Below are positions 7,655 through 14,570 of a DNA stretch of 20,040 nt, one piece after another. This DNA comes from CAYZJD01 sp964483455. Its GTDB lineage: Bacteria; Acidobacteriota; Terriglobia; Bryobacterales; Bryobacteraceae. Position 1 is the stretch's first letter; each line of letters opens with the position of its first letter. Both the position numbers and the translations under genes were made by a program. The DNA lies in assembly GCA_964483455.1 (NCBI GenBank), contig CAZACK010000097.1, positions 1 to 20,040 of the forward strand, in the 5' to 3' direction. Under the pieces are notes generated by a model that had not been told where the DNA came from, did not search any database, and saw nothing but the letters and a program-made list of their open reading frames with translations.

Positions 7655-7683
7655 TTGGCCGCGTCCCAGCGCCGCGCTACATT
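7655..7683 (+). promoter_or_regulatory. Sigma-70-type promoter for the Tat sugar isomerase-like gene
   Basis: TTGGCC (7655-7660) and TACATT (7678-7683) are separated by exactly 17 bases. Transcription would start near 7690, just before the GGAGG ribosome-binding site at 7693-7697 and ATG 7707. This is the clearest -35/-10 pair in the window. Confidence 0.6.
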
Positions 7684-7706
7684 GTTTCTTTCGGAGGTTT
7701 CGACCT

Positions 7707-8636
7707 ATGCCACCCAAACCGCTTTCCAGGCGCGGATTCCTGACCGCCGCCGGCGCCGCTTCGATCGGCTCCGCGGTTGCTTTGCCGCCGGCCAAAGACA
7801 AGCTCCACCTGGCCACCAACGAGTATCCGTGGGGCACGTTCTACGGCCGCGAGAAGCGGAGCCTCGCCGACTCGCTGGACACCGTTCTGGGAGAGGTCGC
7901 GGCCGCCGGGCTCAATGGCTACGAGCCGCTGGCCCGGTCGCCCGAGGATGTGAAGCGGCTCGCGCCGCTGCTTCAAAAGCACGGGCTGGAGATGCGCTCG
8001 TTATACGTGAACAGCACGCTGCATTTACAGGACAAGGCGGCGGAGAGCATCGAGCAGGTGCTGGCCATCGCCGAGGCGGCGCGCGCGGCCGGGACGCGGA
8101 TCATCGTCACCAACCCGAGCCCGCTCCGCTGGGGCGGGCCGGAAAACAAGGACGACACGCAGATCCGGTTCCAGGCGCAGGCCCTGGACAAGCTCGGCGC
8201 CGCGCTGTCCGCCAAGGGGCTGACACTCGCCTACCACAACCACGACATGGAGCTGCGCAACGCCGCCCGCGAGTTCCACCACATGCTGGTGGCCACGGAC
8301 CCGAAGCACGTCCGGTTCTGCCTCGACGCCCACTGGATCTTCCGAGGCTCCGGCAACTCGATGGTCGCGCTGTTCGACGTACTGGAGTTGCATGGCAGCC
8401 GCGTGGTGGAACTGCACCTCCGGCAGTCAAAGGACGGGATCTGGACGGAAGTCTTCGGAGAGGGCGATATCGACTACCCGGCGCTCGCCGCGCGGCTCCG
8501 CGCGATGGGCAGGAAGCCGCACTGCGTCCTCGAGCAGGCGGTGGAGAAAGGCTCGCCGAATACGATGGACGCGCTCGAAGCCCATCGCCGCGGGCAGGAA
8601 TACGCGCGCGCCGTCTTCGCGGCGTTTGCGGGATAG
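7707..8636 (+). CDS. Tat-exported sugar phosphate isomerase/epimerase-like TIM barrel
   Basis: The 309-residue protein has a twin-arginine signal (SRRGFLTAAGAASIGSA, residues 7-23), so it is exported folded. The remainder is an AP-endonuclease-2-like (xylose-isomerase-like) TIM barrel. Candidate metal or substrate ligands are LAYHNHDMEL, FCLDAHWIFRG, VVELHLRQS and HCVLEQAVEKG. The usual glutamate at the end of the LEN(H) strand is replaced by tyrosine in YHNH, while the D/H pair, later H and E remain. Family members isomerise, epimerise or eliminate sugars and keto-sugars; the exact reaction cannot be assigned. The start ATG 7707 has a strong GGAGG nine bases upstream and its own promoter. 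It converges, ten bases apart, on the DUF1080 fusion gene, which may act on the same class of substrate. Confidence 0.87.
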   Translation: MPPKPLSRRGFLTAAGAASIGSAVALPPAKDKLHLATNEYPWGTFYGREKRSLADSLDTVLGEVAAAGLNGYEPLARSPEDVKRLAPLLQKHGLEMRSLYVNSTLHLQDKAAESIEQVLAIAEAARAAGTRIIVTNPSPLRWGGPENKDDTQIRFQAQALDKLGAALSAKGLTLAYHNHDMELRNAAREFHHMLVATDPKHVRFCLDAHWIFRGSGNSMVALFDVLELHGSRVVELHLRQSKDGIWTEVFGEGDIDYPALAARLRAMGRKPHCVLEQAVEKGSPNTMDALEAHRRGQEYARAVFAAFAG

Positions 8637-8646
8637 GCAGCGTCCG

Positions 8647-10134
8647 TCAACCGGCCAGGGCCGCGCCCTTTCGGTCCACCGCCTTCGGCCCCCAGGCTCC
8701 CGGAACGAAGAAGTCGCGCCAGGACAGGTTCAGCTCCCGCGTCGCATCCAGACCGTACTCGCAACGGCCGAGGTCGTCCGGCCCTCCGTTGTTCGAACCG
8801 AAGGTAAACTTGCAGCCTTCCTCCTTCGCCATTCGCAGGAACTCGAGGGATGGCAGCCGGTAGCGATTGTTGATCTCGATGGCCACGCCGTTCCGCGCGG
8901 CGGCGCGGACGACTTTCTTCATTCGCGCCTCCGTCCACAACTGCGGGGTCAGCGGCGCGATCGAATCCGGCAGGAACGTCGGGTTGACGTAGATGTCGAC
9001 CGGCTCGCGCTCCAGGATCTCGACGGTGCGCGACACCAGCAGCTCAATGAACTCCTCCGCGTCGGCGATGGTCCCCACTTCCTCCGGAATCCACAGGCGC
9101 ATGCGCCGCCCGCGATGGTCGGTCCAGGTCATCGAATCGGTGAAGACATAGTCGAACAGCGCCACCGTCCGGCGCGAGAACATCCGTGTCCATTCGCGTC
9201 CCTCGGCCTGCATCCCGACGAACACCGGCTGCCCCGCCAGGCTCTCCACAAAACGGCGCGCTCCTTCATCGTCGTGGATGGGGAAGCCCTGCCCGCAGTT
9301 GGCGGCGATGCCGTACTGAATGCCGTCGCGGCGAGACTTGGCGAGCGCCTGCTCCAGCGTGAAGCCTGCCTTGAGGTGAACGTGAAGATCCAGCATGGGG
9401 ATGTTCTGCGCGCCCAGCGTGACGATCCGCCGGAACACTTCGTCCGCCACGGGCGCCGCGCCGGCTGCGGCCGCATCGTCGGGCAACGGGCGCACGCGAA
9501 CGCGCCGGAAACGCACCTTCGATCCCGGATCGTGGCACTGGAGCGCGAACGTGCCCCGGTCGAGGAATCGCTCGCGTTCGCCGCCCGGGGCGATAAACGG
9601 CGGGTCCGGCTCGGTATAATCCACCAGCAGCGTGCCGTTGAGCCGCACCTGGACGCTCTTGCCGCGCACGGCGACGTGGATCGTGAACCACTCCGAGTCG
9701 GCCACAAGCTGCTTGTAGATGTTGCGGACGCCGTACAGCGAGCCGGTCTTCTTCCGCTCGCGGTAGTCTCCCTCGCCGGTGGCCGTGTTGTTGATCTGCA
9801 CCTCGAAACCCCTCTGCGGCCATCCGCTTTCCTGGTAGGCGGTGTGGAAATAGACGCCGGAGTTGCAACCCGCGCCTGCGAGCGCCTCAATCTCCAGCTC
9901 GAAGTTCCGGAAGCTGGCGCCGCGCACCGGCCCGGCGTAAAACAGGTGCGAGCGGGGCCCGTCGCCGGCGAGCTGACCATCCACCACTTTCCACGAGCGC
10001 GTGTTCTCGCTCGGCCGCCAGCCGTCGAGGCTGCGCCCGTCGAACAGGTCCACCCAGCCGTCCTTGGCCCGCGCGAATCCCGCCGCCGCCACCGAGCCGA
10101 CAAACGCCCGGCGCGTGACTTCCGATGTGTGCAT
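8647..10134 (-). CDS. Tat-exported DUF1080 (3-keto-disaccharide hydrolase) fused to a PHP-like domain
   Basis: The 495-residue protein starts MHTSEVTRRAFVG, a short twin-arginine signal. Residues about 20-220 are a DUF1080/3-keto-disaccharide hydrolase domain, a lectin-like beta sandwich (WVDLFDGRSLDGWR, NSGVYFHTAYQESGWPQRGFEVQINN, FALQCHDPGSKVRFRRVRVRPL). Residues about 235-480 resemble a PHP/metal-dependent phosphoesterase-like barrel: MLDLHVHLKAG (H251, H253), VFVGMQAEGREW, DIYVNPTFLP, GVAIEINNRYRLPS and FTFGSNNGGPDD. The usual final SDxH metal motif of PHP proteins reads SNNGG here. ATG 10134 is chosen because AGGGAG lies seven bases upstream and the Tat motif follows at once; the open frame extends to 10278 but without support. 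The likely role is periplasmic cleavage of 3-keto-glycosides plus a second hydrolytic or lyase step. Confidence 0.82.
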   Translation of the reverse strand: MHTSEVTRRAFVGSVAAAGFARAKDGWVDLFDGRSLDGWRPSENTRSWKVVDGQLAGDGPRSHLFYAGPVRGASFRNFELEIEALAGAGCNSGVYFHTAYQESGWPQRGFEVQINNTATGEGDYRERKKTGSLYGVRNIYKQLVADSEWFTIHVAVRGKSVQVRLNGTLLVDYTEPDPPFIAPGGERERFLDRGTFALQCHDPGSKVRFRRVRVRPLPDDAAAAGAAPVADEVFRRIVTLGAQNIPMLDLHVHLKAGFTLEQALAKSRRDGIQYGIAANCGQGFPIHDDEGARRFVESLAGQPVFVGMQAEGREWTRMFSRRTVALFDYVFTDSMTWTDHRGRRMRLWIPEEVGTIADAEEFIELLVSRTVEILEREPVDIYVNPTFLPDSIAPLTPQLWTEARMKKVVRAAARNGVAIEINNRYRLPSLEFLRMAKEEGCKFTFGSNNGGPDDLGRCEYGLDATRELNLSWRDFFVPGAWGPKAVDRKGAALAG

Positions 10135-10151
10135 CGCAAATCTCCCTGCCC

Positions 10152-10157
10152 AGTATA
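10152..10157 (-). promoter_or_regulatory. -10 box for the DUF1080 fusion gene
   Basis: On the minus strand TATACT (10157-10152) precedes the AGGGAG ribosome-binding site and ATG 10134. TTGCTG lies upstream at 10182-10177 with a long 19-base spacer, so the -35 is weak. The leader would be very short. Confidence 0.4.
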
Positions 10158-10315
10158 GGGGTTTGCCGGTGTCCTTCAGCAACCGAAGACAATCGTGGAT
10201 CTTCGCGCACACGCACCAGCCCGCTTGACCCGCATCCCCGACTTGGTATTCGCTACGGGTGGTAGGGGTCAATGCCACGTCGGTCCCGCCGAACCTCCAG
10301 ATACTGTGTGCCAGG

Positions 10316-10356
10316 CCGAGTCCTGCTTCGACTTTCTAGTCGATCTCGATACTCGG
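10316..10356. repeat. Nested inverted repeat upstream of the NIPSNAP gene
   Basis: CCGAGT (10316-10321) pairs with ACTCGG (10351-10356). Inside them TCGACT (10328-10333) pairs with AGTCGA (10338-10343) around a TTCT loop. It lies about 27 bases upstream of the NIPSNAP -10 box, so it may be an operator. The rest of the 10158-10395 gap shows no gene I can support. Confidence 0.35.
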
Positions 10357-10382
10357 CGAGCACCGCGGTTTCGCCGGGCGGC

Positions 10383-10388
10383 TACAAT
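10383..10388 (+). promoter_or_regulatory. -10 box giving a near-leaderless mRNA for the NIPSNAP gene
   Basis: TACAAT ends seven bases before ATG 10396. No Shine-Dalgarno lies between them and no good -35 is visible. Box and spacing closely resemble those at 3698-3712. Confidence 0.45.
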
Positions 10389-10395
10389 CGGATCT

Positions 10396-10806
10396 ATGAG
10401 CAGACTGCTGCTGTCCGCCGCCGCCATCGCCGTGCTGGGCGCCGTCCTTTCGACCCCGGCCGCCGCGCAAGGCGGCCGAGTTTACGAACTCCGCACTTAC
10501 ACCACTCACGAGGGCAGGCTCGACGCGCTGCTGGCCCGCTTCCGCAATCACACCCTCAGGCTCTTCGAGAGGCACGGGATGAAGAACATCGGCTACTGGA
10601 TCCCTGCCGACCCGGAGAACTCGAAGAACACCTTGATCTACGTGCTCGAGCACAAGAGCATGGAGGCGGCGAAGAAATCCTGGGACGCTTTCCGCTCGGA
10701 TCCGGAGTGGGTCAGCGTTCGGAACGAGTCCGAGGCGGGCGGGAAGATCGTCCAGAAGGTCGAGGCGGTCTACATGACGGCGACGGATTTCTCGCCGATG
10801 AAGTGA
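10396..10806 (+). CDS. Secreted NIPSNAP family protein
   Basis: The 136-residue product has a Sec signal peptide (LLLSAAAIAVLGAVLSTPAAA, ending before Q26). It is followed by one NIPSNAP domain of about 100 residues, a dimeric ferredoxin-like alpha/beta barrel fold: VYELRTYTTHEGRLDALLARF, HTLRLFERHGMKNIGYW, NTLIYVLEHKSMEAAKKSWDAF and a final KVEAVYM. The molecular function of bacterial NIPSNAP proteins is not established; the fold is often used for small ligand binding or oxygenase-like chemistry. The export signal is common in acidobacterial copies. ATG 10396 is selected because the signal peptide starts there and TACAAT is directly upstream. Its stop codon touches that of the convergent dehydrogenase gene with no bases between. 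Confidence 0.88.
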   Translation: MSRLLLSAAAIAVLGAVLSTPAAAQGGRVYELRTYTTHEGRLDALLARFRNHTLRLFERHGMKNIGYWIPADPENSKNTLIYVLEHKSMEAAKKSWDAFRSDPEWVSVRNESEAGGKIVQKVEAVYMTATDFSPMK

Positions 10807-11757
10807 TCAGCGCCCCACCACGCCGGACCGCAGCATCTCCAGCACGAACCGGTCGCGGCGGGCGATCACCTCGTCGATGCTCTTCTTCGACCAGTCGTAG
10901 AAGCCCTTGCCGGCGCGCACGCCCGTCTCCCCTCGCTCGATCATCTCCTTGAGCAGCGGGGGCGCTTTCGGCTCGCTATAGAGGTCACCGGCGGTGTAAT
11001 CCATCACCGCGTGGGCAAGGTGGAGCCCGACCGCGTCGGCGTGCTCGAAGATGCCATACACCGGCAGGCGCAATCCAAAGCCGGCCTTGGCGGCCTTGTC
11101 GACGTCTTCGGCGTCGGCGATCCCCTCCTGGACGATGTGCACCGCCTCGCGCCAGAGCGCCATTTGCAGCCGGTTGCCGAGTTGCCCCGGCCGGTCTTTC
11201 TTCACCATCACCGCCACTTTTCCACACGATGTGAGCAGGTCCCGCACTGCGGCCGCCACGGCGCCGGACGTTCTCTCGCCTTTGACGATTTCGACCAGCG
11301 GCATCAGGTGCGGCGGGTTCCAGAAGTGCGCCGTGAGCACGCGCTCGGGCCGCGAGCATTTCGCCGCGATCGCCGTGATGCTCAGGCCAGATGTGTTCGT
11401 GGCGAGAACGGCGTCGCCTTTGGCCAGCGCATCCAGGCGGGCGAAGAGATCCTGCTTGAAGCCGAGATCCTCAGGGACCGATTCGATGATGATGTCGGCG
11501 GTGGAGGCCGCCTCGTCGAGATTCGCCGAGGAGCGGAGCGAGTCGCGCGCGGCGGACGCCCTTTCCGCGCTAGCCAGAGCGTTCTCCTCCAGCAGACGCA
11601 CCTGCGCCCGCGCCTTTTCCAGCCCCTTCCAGGCGCCATCCGTGGAGCGGCTGAGAATGGTGGTCCTCACCCCGCCGAGTGCGAGCGTGGCGGCGATTCC
11701 CGGTCCCATCATGCCGGTGCCGATCACGGCGGCGTTCGAGAAGGTGATCTGCGACAT
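10807..11757 (-). CDS. 3-hydroxyacyl-CoA dehydrogenase family protein
   Basis: The 316-residue cytoplasmic enzyme has an N-terminal NAD-binding Rossmann fold (AAVIGTGMMGPGIA, residues 9-22) and the HCDH catalytic segment ATNTSGLSI...TAHFWNPPHLMPLVEIVKG, which carries the His-Glu pair. The C-terminal helical dimer domain (RPGQLGNRLQMALWREAVHIVQEG, GFGLRLPVYGIFEHADAVGL, GKGFYDW) is also present. It oxidises a 3-hydroxyacyl-CoA or similar hydroxyacid with NAD. Substrate chain length is not evident; the FWNPPH variant is frequent in members annotated as 3-hydroxybutyryl-CoA or hydroxyacyl-CoA dehydrogenase. A minus-strand TATAAT ends six bases before ATG 11757, suggesting its own leaderless transcript although the PIG-L gene ends only 28 bases upstream on the same strand. 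It ends directly against the NIPSNAP stop. Confidence 0.9.
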   Translation of the reverse strand: MSQITFSNAAVIGTGMMGPGIAATLALGGVRTTILSRSTDGAWKGLEKARAQVRLLEENALASAERASAARDSLRSSANLDEAASTADIIIESVPEDLGFKQDLFARLDALAKGDAVLATNTSGLSITAIAAKCSRPERVLTAHFWNPPHLMPLVEIVKGERTSGAVAAAVRDLLTSCGKVAVMVKKDRPGQLGNRLQMALWREAVHIVQEGIADAEDVDKAAKAGFGLRLPVYGIFEHADAVGLHLAHAVMDYTAGDLYSEPKAPPLLKEMIERGETGVRAGKGFYDWSKKSIDEVIARRDRFVLEMLRSGVVGR

Positions 11758-11763
11758 GAGGGA

Positions 11764-11769
11764 ATTATA
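11764..11769 (-). promoter_or_regulatory. -10 box giving a near-leaderless mRNA for the dehydrogenase
   Basis: On the minus strand TATAAT (11769-11764) is followed by six bases (TCCCTC) and then ATG 11757. The leader is too short for a normal Shine-Dalgarno. Any -35 would fall inside the 3' end of the PIG-L gene. Confidence 0.5.
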
Positions 11770-11785
11770 GCGGCCAGGGCCCGGC

Positions 11786-12739
11786 TCAGAACGGGAACAT
11801 CCGCTTCAGCTCATCCGGCGACGGCTGCCGCCCGTACTCGCACACCTCGAAGGCCTGCGCGTAGCGGACTTTCCCTCCACGCTCTTCGCCGTAGAACTTG
11901 ACCAGCGCGCCGCGGTAGGTATCGGCGAAGCCCGAGTAGCGCCTGGCGAGATCCCGGCGAACCTCTTCGCGCCGCCGCTGCCGCACGGCCTCGTCACTTG
12001 GATAGAGGCCGGCGTGGCCGTTGGCGCCTCCCTCGTGGATCTGCGACTCCATCACCAGCAGCGCGTCCAGCGTGGGTTCGATGACGTCGTCGATGGCCAC
12101 GGCGACATCCGCCGCAAAAGCGTTCGGGCGCCGGAAGCGGTCCGAGGTGTACAGAAACACCGGGTTCTTCTTAAGCGGCGGGACGTCCGGGCAGAAGAAC
12201 GGCACCGTCACCATGTACGCCGAGTCTTGCACCAGGATCGACGTGTAGCGGTGATCGGGATGATAGTCGTTCGGCCGGTTGGTGATCACGATGTCCGCGT
12301 TCCATTGGCGGATCAGCCGTGTAATGATGCGCCGGTTCTCGAGCGTCGGCATGATTTCCCCGTCGTGTATGTCCAGCACCTCGGTCGTGACGCCGAGCCG
12401 ACGGGCCACTTCCATCACCTCCTTGGTTCTCCGGGCCGCTAGCGGACCCCCCGCCATCTGCCAGTGACCGATATCGCCGTTGGTGGTGGAGACCAGCTTG
12501 ACGTGATGCCCCAGTTTGGCCCACTTCATCGCCACGCCCGCTCCGCGGTATTCCGCATCGTCCGGATGCGCGCCGAAGATGATGATCCGCAACTTGCCGT
12601 CGTCCGGAGGCTGCACCGCCACCGCCGCCTTGGCCGATGCGAGCAGCGGGCGCTTCTCGCTTAGCATTGTCCCGAGCACAGCTCCCAGGCAGCAGGCCAG
12701 GAGCAGAATCAAAGCCGAGAATCCGATTCGCGTTTTCAT
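11786..12739 (-). CDS. PIG-L family deacetylase (secreted or membrane-anchored)
   Basis: The 317-residue protein begins with a signal peptide or anchor (IGFSALILLLACCLGAVLGTML). The LmbE/PIG-L domain follows, with zinc site AHPDD (H58, D61), catalytic-base position D60 and distal HPDH (H160-H163). Other family segments are KLGHHVKLVSTTNGDIGHW, RRTKEVMEVARRLGV and DIVITNRPNDYHPDH. The family removes N-acetyl groups from amino-sugar conjugates using zinc. Export suggests it acts on cell-envelope or imported glycans, although cytoplasmic thiol-synthesis enzymes share the fold. ATG 12739 has GAGAGGA ten bases upstream. An inverted repeat lies in its leader at 12759-12789. The dehydrogenase gene follows 28 bases downstream. 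All usual active-site residues are present, unlike in the second PIG-L gene at 18422. Confidence 0.9.
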   Translation of the reverse strand: MKTRIGFSALILLLACCLGAVLGTMLSEKRPLLASAKAAVAVQPPDDGKLRIIIFGAHPDDAEYRGAGVAMKWAKLGHHVKLVSTTNGDIGHWQMAGGPLAARRTKEVMEVARRLGVTTEVLDIHDGEIMPTLENRRIITRLIRQWNADIVITNRPNDYHPDHRYTSILVQDSAYMVTVPFFCPDVPPLKKNPVFLYTSDRFRRPNAFAADVAVAIDDVIEPTLDALLVMESQIHEGGANGHAGLYPSDEAVRQRRREEVRRDLARRYSGFADTYRGALVKFYGEERGGKVRYAQAFEVCEYGRQPSPDELKRMFPF

Positions 12740-12758
12740 GGTGCTTGTTCCTCTCAGG

Positions 12759-12789
12759 CCGGTTCTTCAGTGTGGCAGTGCAGAACCGG
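12759..12789. promoter_or_regulatory. Inverted repeat in the leader of the PIG-L gene
   Basis: CCGGTTCT (12759-12766) and AGAACCGG (12782-12789) are perfect 8-base inverted repeats around a 15-base loop. The element lies 19 bases upstream of ATG 12739 and just after a minus-strand TAGATT (12805-12800). It is placed to be a repressor operator or leader hairpin. The rest of the 12740-12934 gap contains no supportable gene. Confidence 0.45.
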
Positions 12790-12908
12790 GAACAGTAACA
12801 ATCTACACCGTTTCGGGGCGCGTGAACCGTGTTGCGCGCCGGCCTGGGACGGCGAGGGCGGTACACTCTCCGGCGTACTGCCGTACCTGCGACTTTCATC
12901 GCCGTCGG

Positions 12909-12923
12909 TGGGCGATCCGCCCA
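12909..12923 (-). terminator. Weak hairpin after the MFS/cupin operon
   Basis: A short stem of six pairs (5-base GGGCG/CGCCC core plus one T-A pair) with a three-base loop lies about 12 bases past the cupin-like stop on the minus strand. No T-run follows, so it is at best a weak or Rho-assisted terminator. Confidence 0.25.
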
Positions 12924-12934
12924 TGCCCAACAGC

Positions 12935-13216
12935 CTACTTCAGCTCGATCAGCAGGGTCCGGTAGGGTTTGGTGCCGGCGTTCACCAGCACCGGCGCGTC
13001 TTCGCCGCGGTCGTGCCAGATGACGTCGCCTGATTTCCGCTCGCGGATCGTCTTCCCGCCGGTCTTCGAATCGGTCCGCTCGTAGCGACAATCGTCGAGG
13101 AACACGATGACCTGGTCGGTGGCGCGGATGTGGCGCGGACGAGGCACACCTGGCTCGTGGGTTATCTCAGTAACGCGCACGCGGACATTCTCGATCTTGA
13201 CTCTCCGCCCATTCAT
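12935..13216 (-). CDS. Small cupin-like protein
   Basis: The 93-residue cytoplasmic protein has the short beta-strand pattern of a single-domain cupin: VRVRVTEITHEPG, QVIVFLDDCRYERTD, KSGDVIWHDRGEDAPVLVNAG and a final PYRTLLIEL. The metal-binding histidines of classical cupins are largely missing, so it may bind a ligand without a metal. The start ATG 13216 overlaps the MFS transporter stop (ATGA) and has a strong AAAGGAGA six bases upstream, so it is co-translated with the transporter. The coupling suggests it senses or handles the transported compound, but that is inference. It is short, and the cupin call rests on strand pattern and the GD(V)IWH segment rather than a full motif. Confidence 0.72.
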   Translation of the reverse strand: MNGRRVKIENVRVRVTEITHEPGVPRPRHIRATDQVIVFLDDCRYERTDSKTGGKTIRERKSGDVIWHDRGEDAPVLVNAGTKPYRTLLIELK

Positions 13217-14484
13217 GATTCGTCTCCTTTCGGCGCGTACTTCTCCCGCACCAGGAAGATGTAGGATGCCACGCCGGCCAGCAAAAAAATCCAGATGGCC
13301 TGCATCGGCGCGTCGTATCCGCCGGTGGCCTGCTTGAGCCATCCGGTCAGGAGAGGCGCGGCGATTCCCGGCAGGTTGGCCGCGCAGTTCTGGATACCGA
13401 CGATGCGCCCGACCGCCGCGCCCGGAATCAAGGTCTGCGTCAGCGCCCAGTAGTTCGCCGTCGTCAGCCCAAGGCCGCTGAGCGAGAAGACCGCGAAGAA
13501 CAGCGCCACGGACGAGGAGTCGGACAGCGCACCAATGACCTCGGTCGAGGCAGCCAGGAAACCGGCGATCGCGAATCCCTTCCGGACACGCACGGGGTTG
13601 CCACCGCGTTCGATCATCCGGTCCGCCGCCCAGCCGGCCAGGGTCGCCACCGCGGCCATGCCGAGGAAGCTGAACATGGTATACAGGCCCATCGAGTTGA
13701 GCGACAGCCCGCGCCGCTCGACGAAATAGGCGGGCATCCACGTCATGCAGAAGTAGACGAAGTACTGATAGCAGAACGTGCCGATCACCGTTCCCCAAAT
13801 GACCGGGCTCGCCAGCACGCGGGTGAAGGGCACCGCCGGGGCGCGCGCCGCGCCGGCCCGCTCGAGCCTGCGGTCATCGTCGGAGACCGCGGCCAGCCAC
13901 GGGACCAGCCAGACTAGGCACCCGAGTCCGAGAACGACGAACATCGGACGCCAGCCGTAACGGACCAGCAACAGGGTGGCGACCGGCGCGCCGACCGCCG
14001 GGCCCACCTTCGCCGCCGCCATATACAGGCCGACGGCCAGCCCCCGCTGGCTTTCTGCGCAATGGAAGCGGATCCAGCGCATGCCCGCCGGCGTGACAAT
14101 CGACTCGCCAACGCCGAGCAGCACTCGCAGCGCGAACAGTTCCCAGAAGGAGCCGGCCAGCGCGGCGGCGGCGGAGAATACGCTCCACAACACAAAACCG
14201 GCGGCATAGGGGCGCTTCACCCCGAACCGGTCCACCAGCCAGCCGGCCGGGATCTGCAACAGCGCGTAGGACCAGAAGAATGCCGCGTTCAGCGCCCCAC
14301 GGTCCGTGTCGCTGAGTCGAAAGTAACTCTTGAAGTCATCCGCGGCCAGCGCGATCGACAGGTTCACCCGGTCGAAGTAGGCGATCATCATCCCGAGGCA
14401 GAGCAGGCCCACGATCGTCCAGCGTCGTGAAGGGGTGATCGAGTCCAGGACTGTCGTCGCGGCGGCCACCGGGTCCCTCACCAT
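13213..14484 (-). CDS. MFS transporter, anion:cation symporter (ACS) type
   Basis: The 423-residue inner-membrane protein has about 12 predicted transmembrane helices. Family signals are the first-helix segment MMIAYFDRVNLSIA, the loop 2-3 motif A version GWLVDRFGVKRPY, RVLLGVGES in helix 4 and the late loop GWAADRMIERGG. These match the ACS family, which imports organic anions such as hexuronates, glucarate, phthalate or nicotinate-like acids with protons or sodium. No residue decides the substrate. A sugar acid would suit the neighbouring carbohydrate genes. It is first in an operon with the overlapping cupin-like gene. ATG 14484 is used; the upstream 86 bases are shared with the divergent glgC gene and no good Shine-Dalgarno is visible. 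Confidence 0.9.
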   Translation of the reverse strand: MVRDPVAAATTVLDSITPSRRWTIVGLLCLGMMIAYFDRVNLSIALAADDFKSYFRLSDTDRGALNAAFFWSYALLQIPAGWLVDRFGVKRPYAAGFVLWSVFSAAAALAGSFWELFALRVLLGVGESIVTPAGMRWIRFHCAESQRGLAVGLYMAAAKVGPAVGAPVATLLLVRYGWRPMFVVLGLGCLVWLVPWLAAVSDDDRRLERAGAARAPAVPFTRVLASPVIWGTVIGTFCYQYFVYFCMTWMPAYFVERRGLSLNSMGLYTMFSFLGMAAVATLAGWAADRMIERGGNPVRVRKGFAIAGFLAASTEVIGALSDSSSVALFFAVFSLSGLGLTTANYWALTQTLIPGAAVGRIVGIQNCAANLPGIAAPLLTGWLKQATGGYDAPMQAIWIFLLAGVASYIFLVREKYAPKGDES

Positions 14485-14570
14485 ATCACATTCGTGTTTG
14501 CGTCCAAGAGGACCCGTTGAGACAATTGAGGCGATGTGGGAGTACAGTACAGGTCGAGGAAGCGCCGCCG

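Noticed and set aside
8392..10158. Long plus-strand open frame opposite the DUF1080 fusion
   Set aside because: It is a low-information Arg/Ala/His-rich translation; the minus strand has a Tat signal, ribosome-binding site and conserved domains.
10135..10278. N-terminal extension of the DUF1080 fusion to 10278
   Set aside because: ATG 10134 has an optimally placed AGGGAG and starts directly before the Tat motif; the extension has no support.
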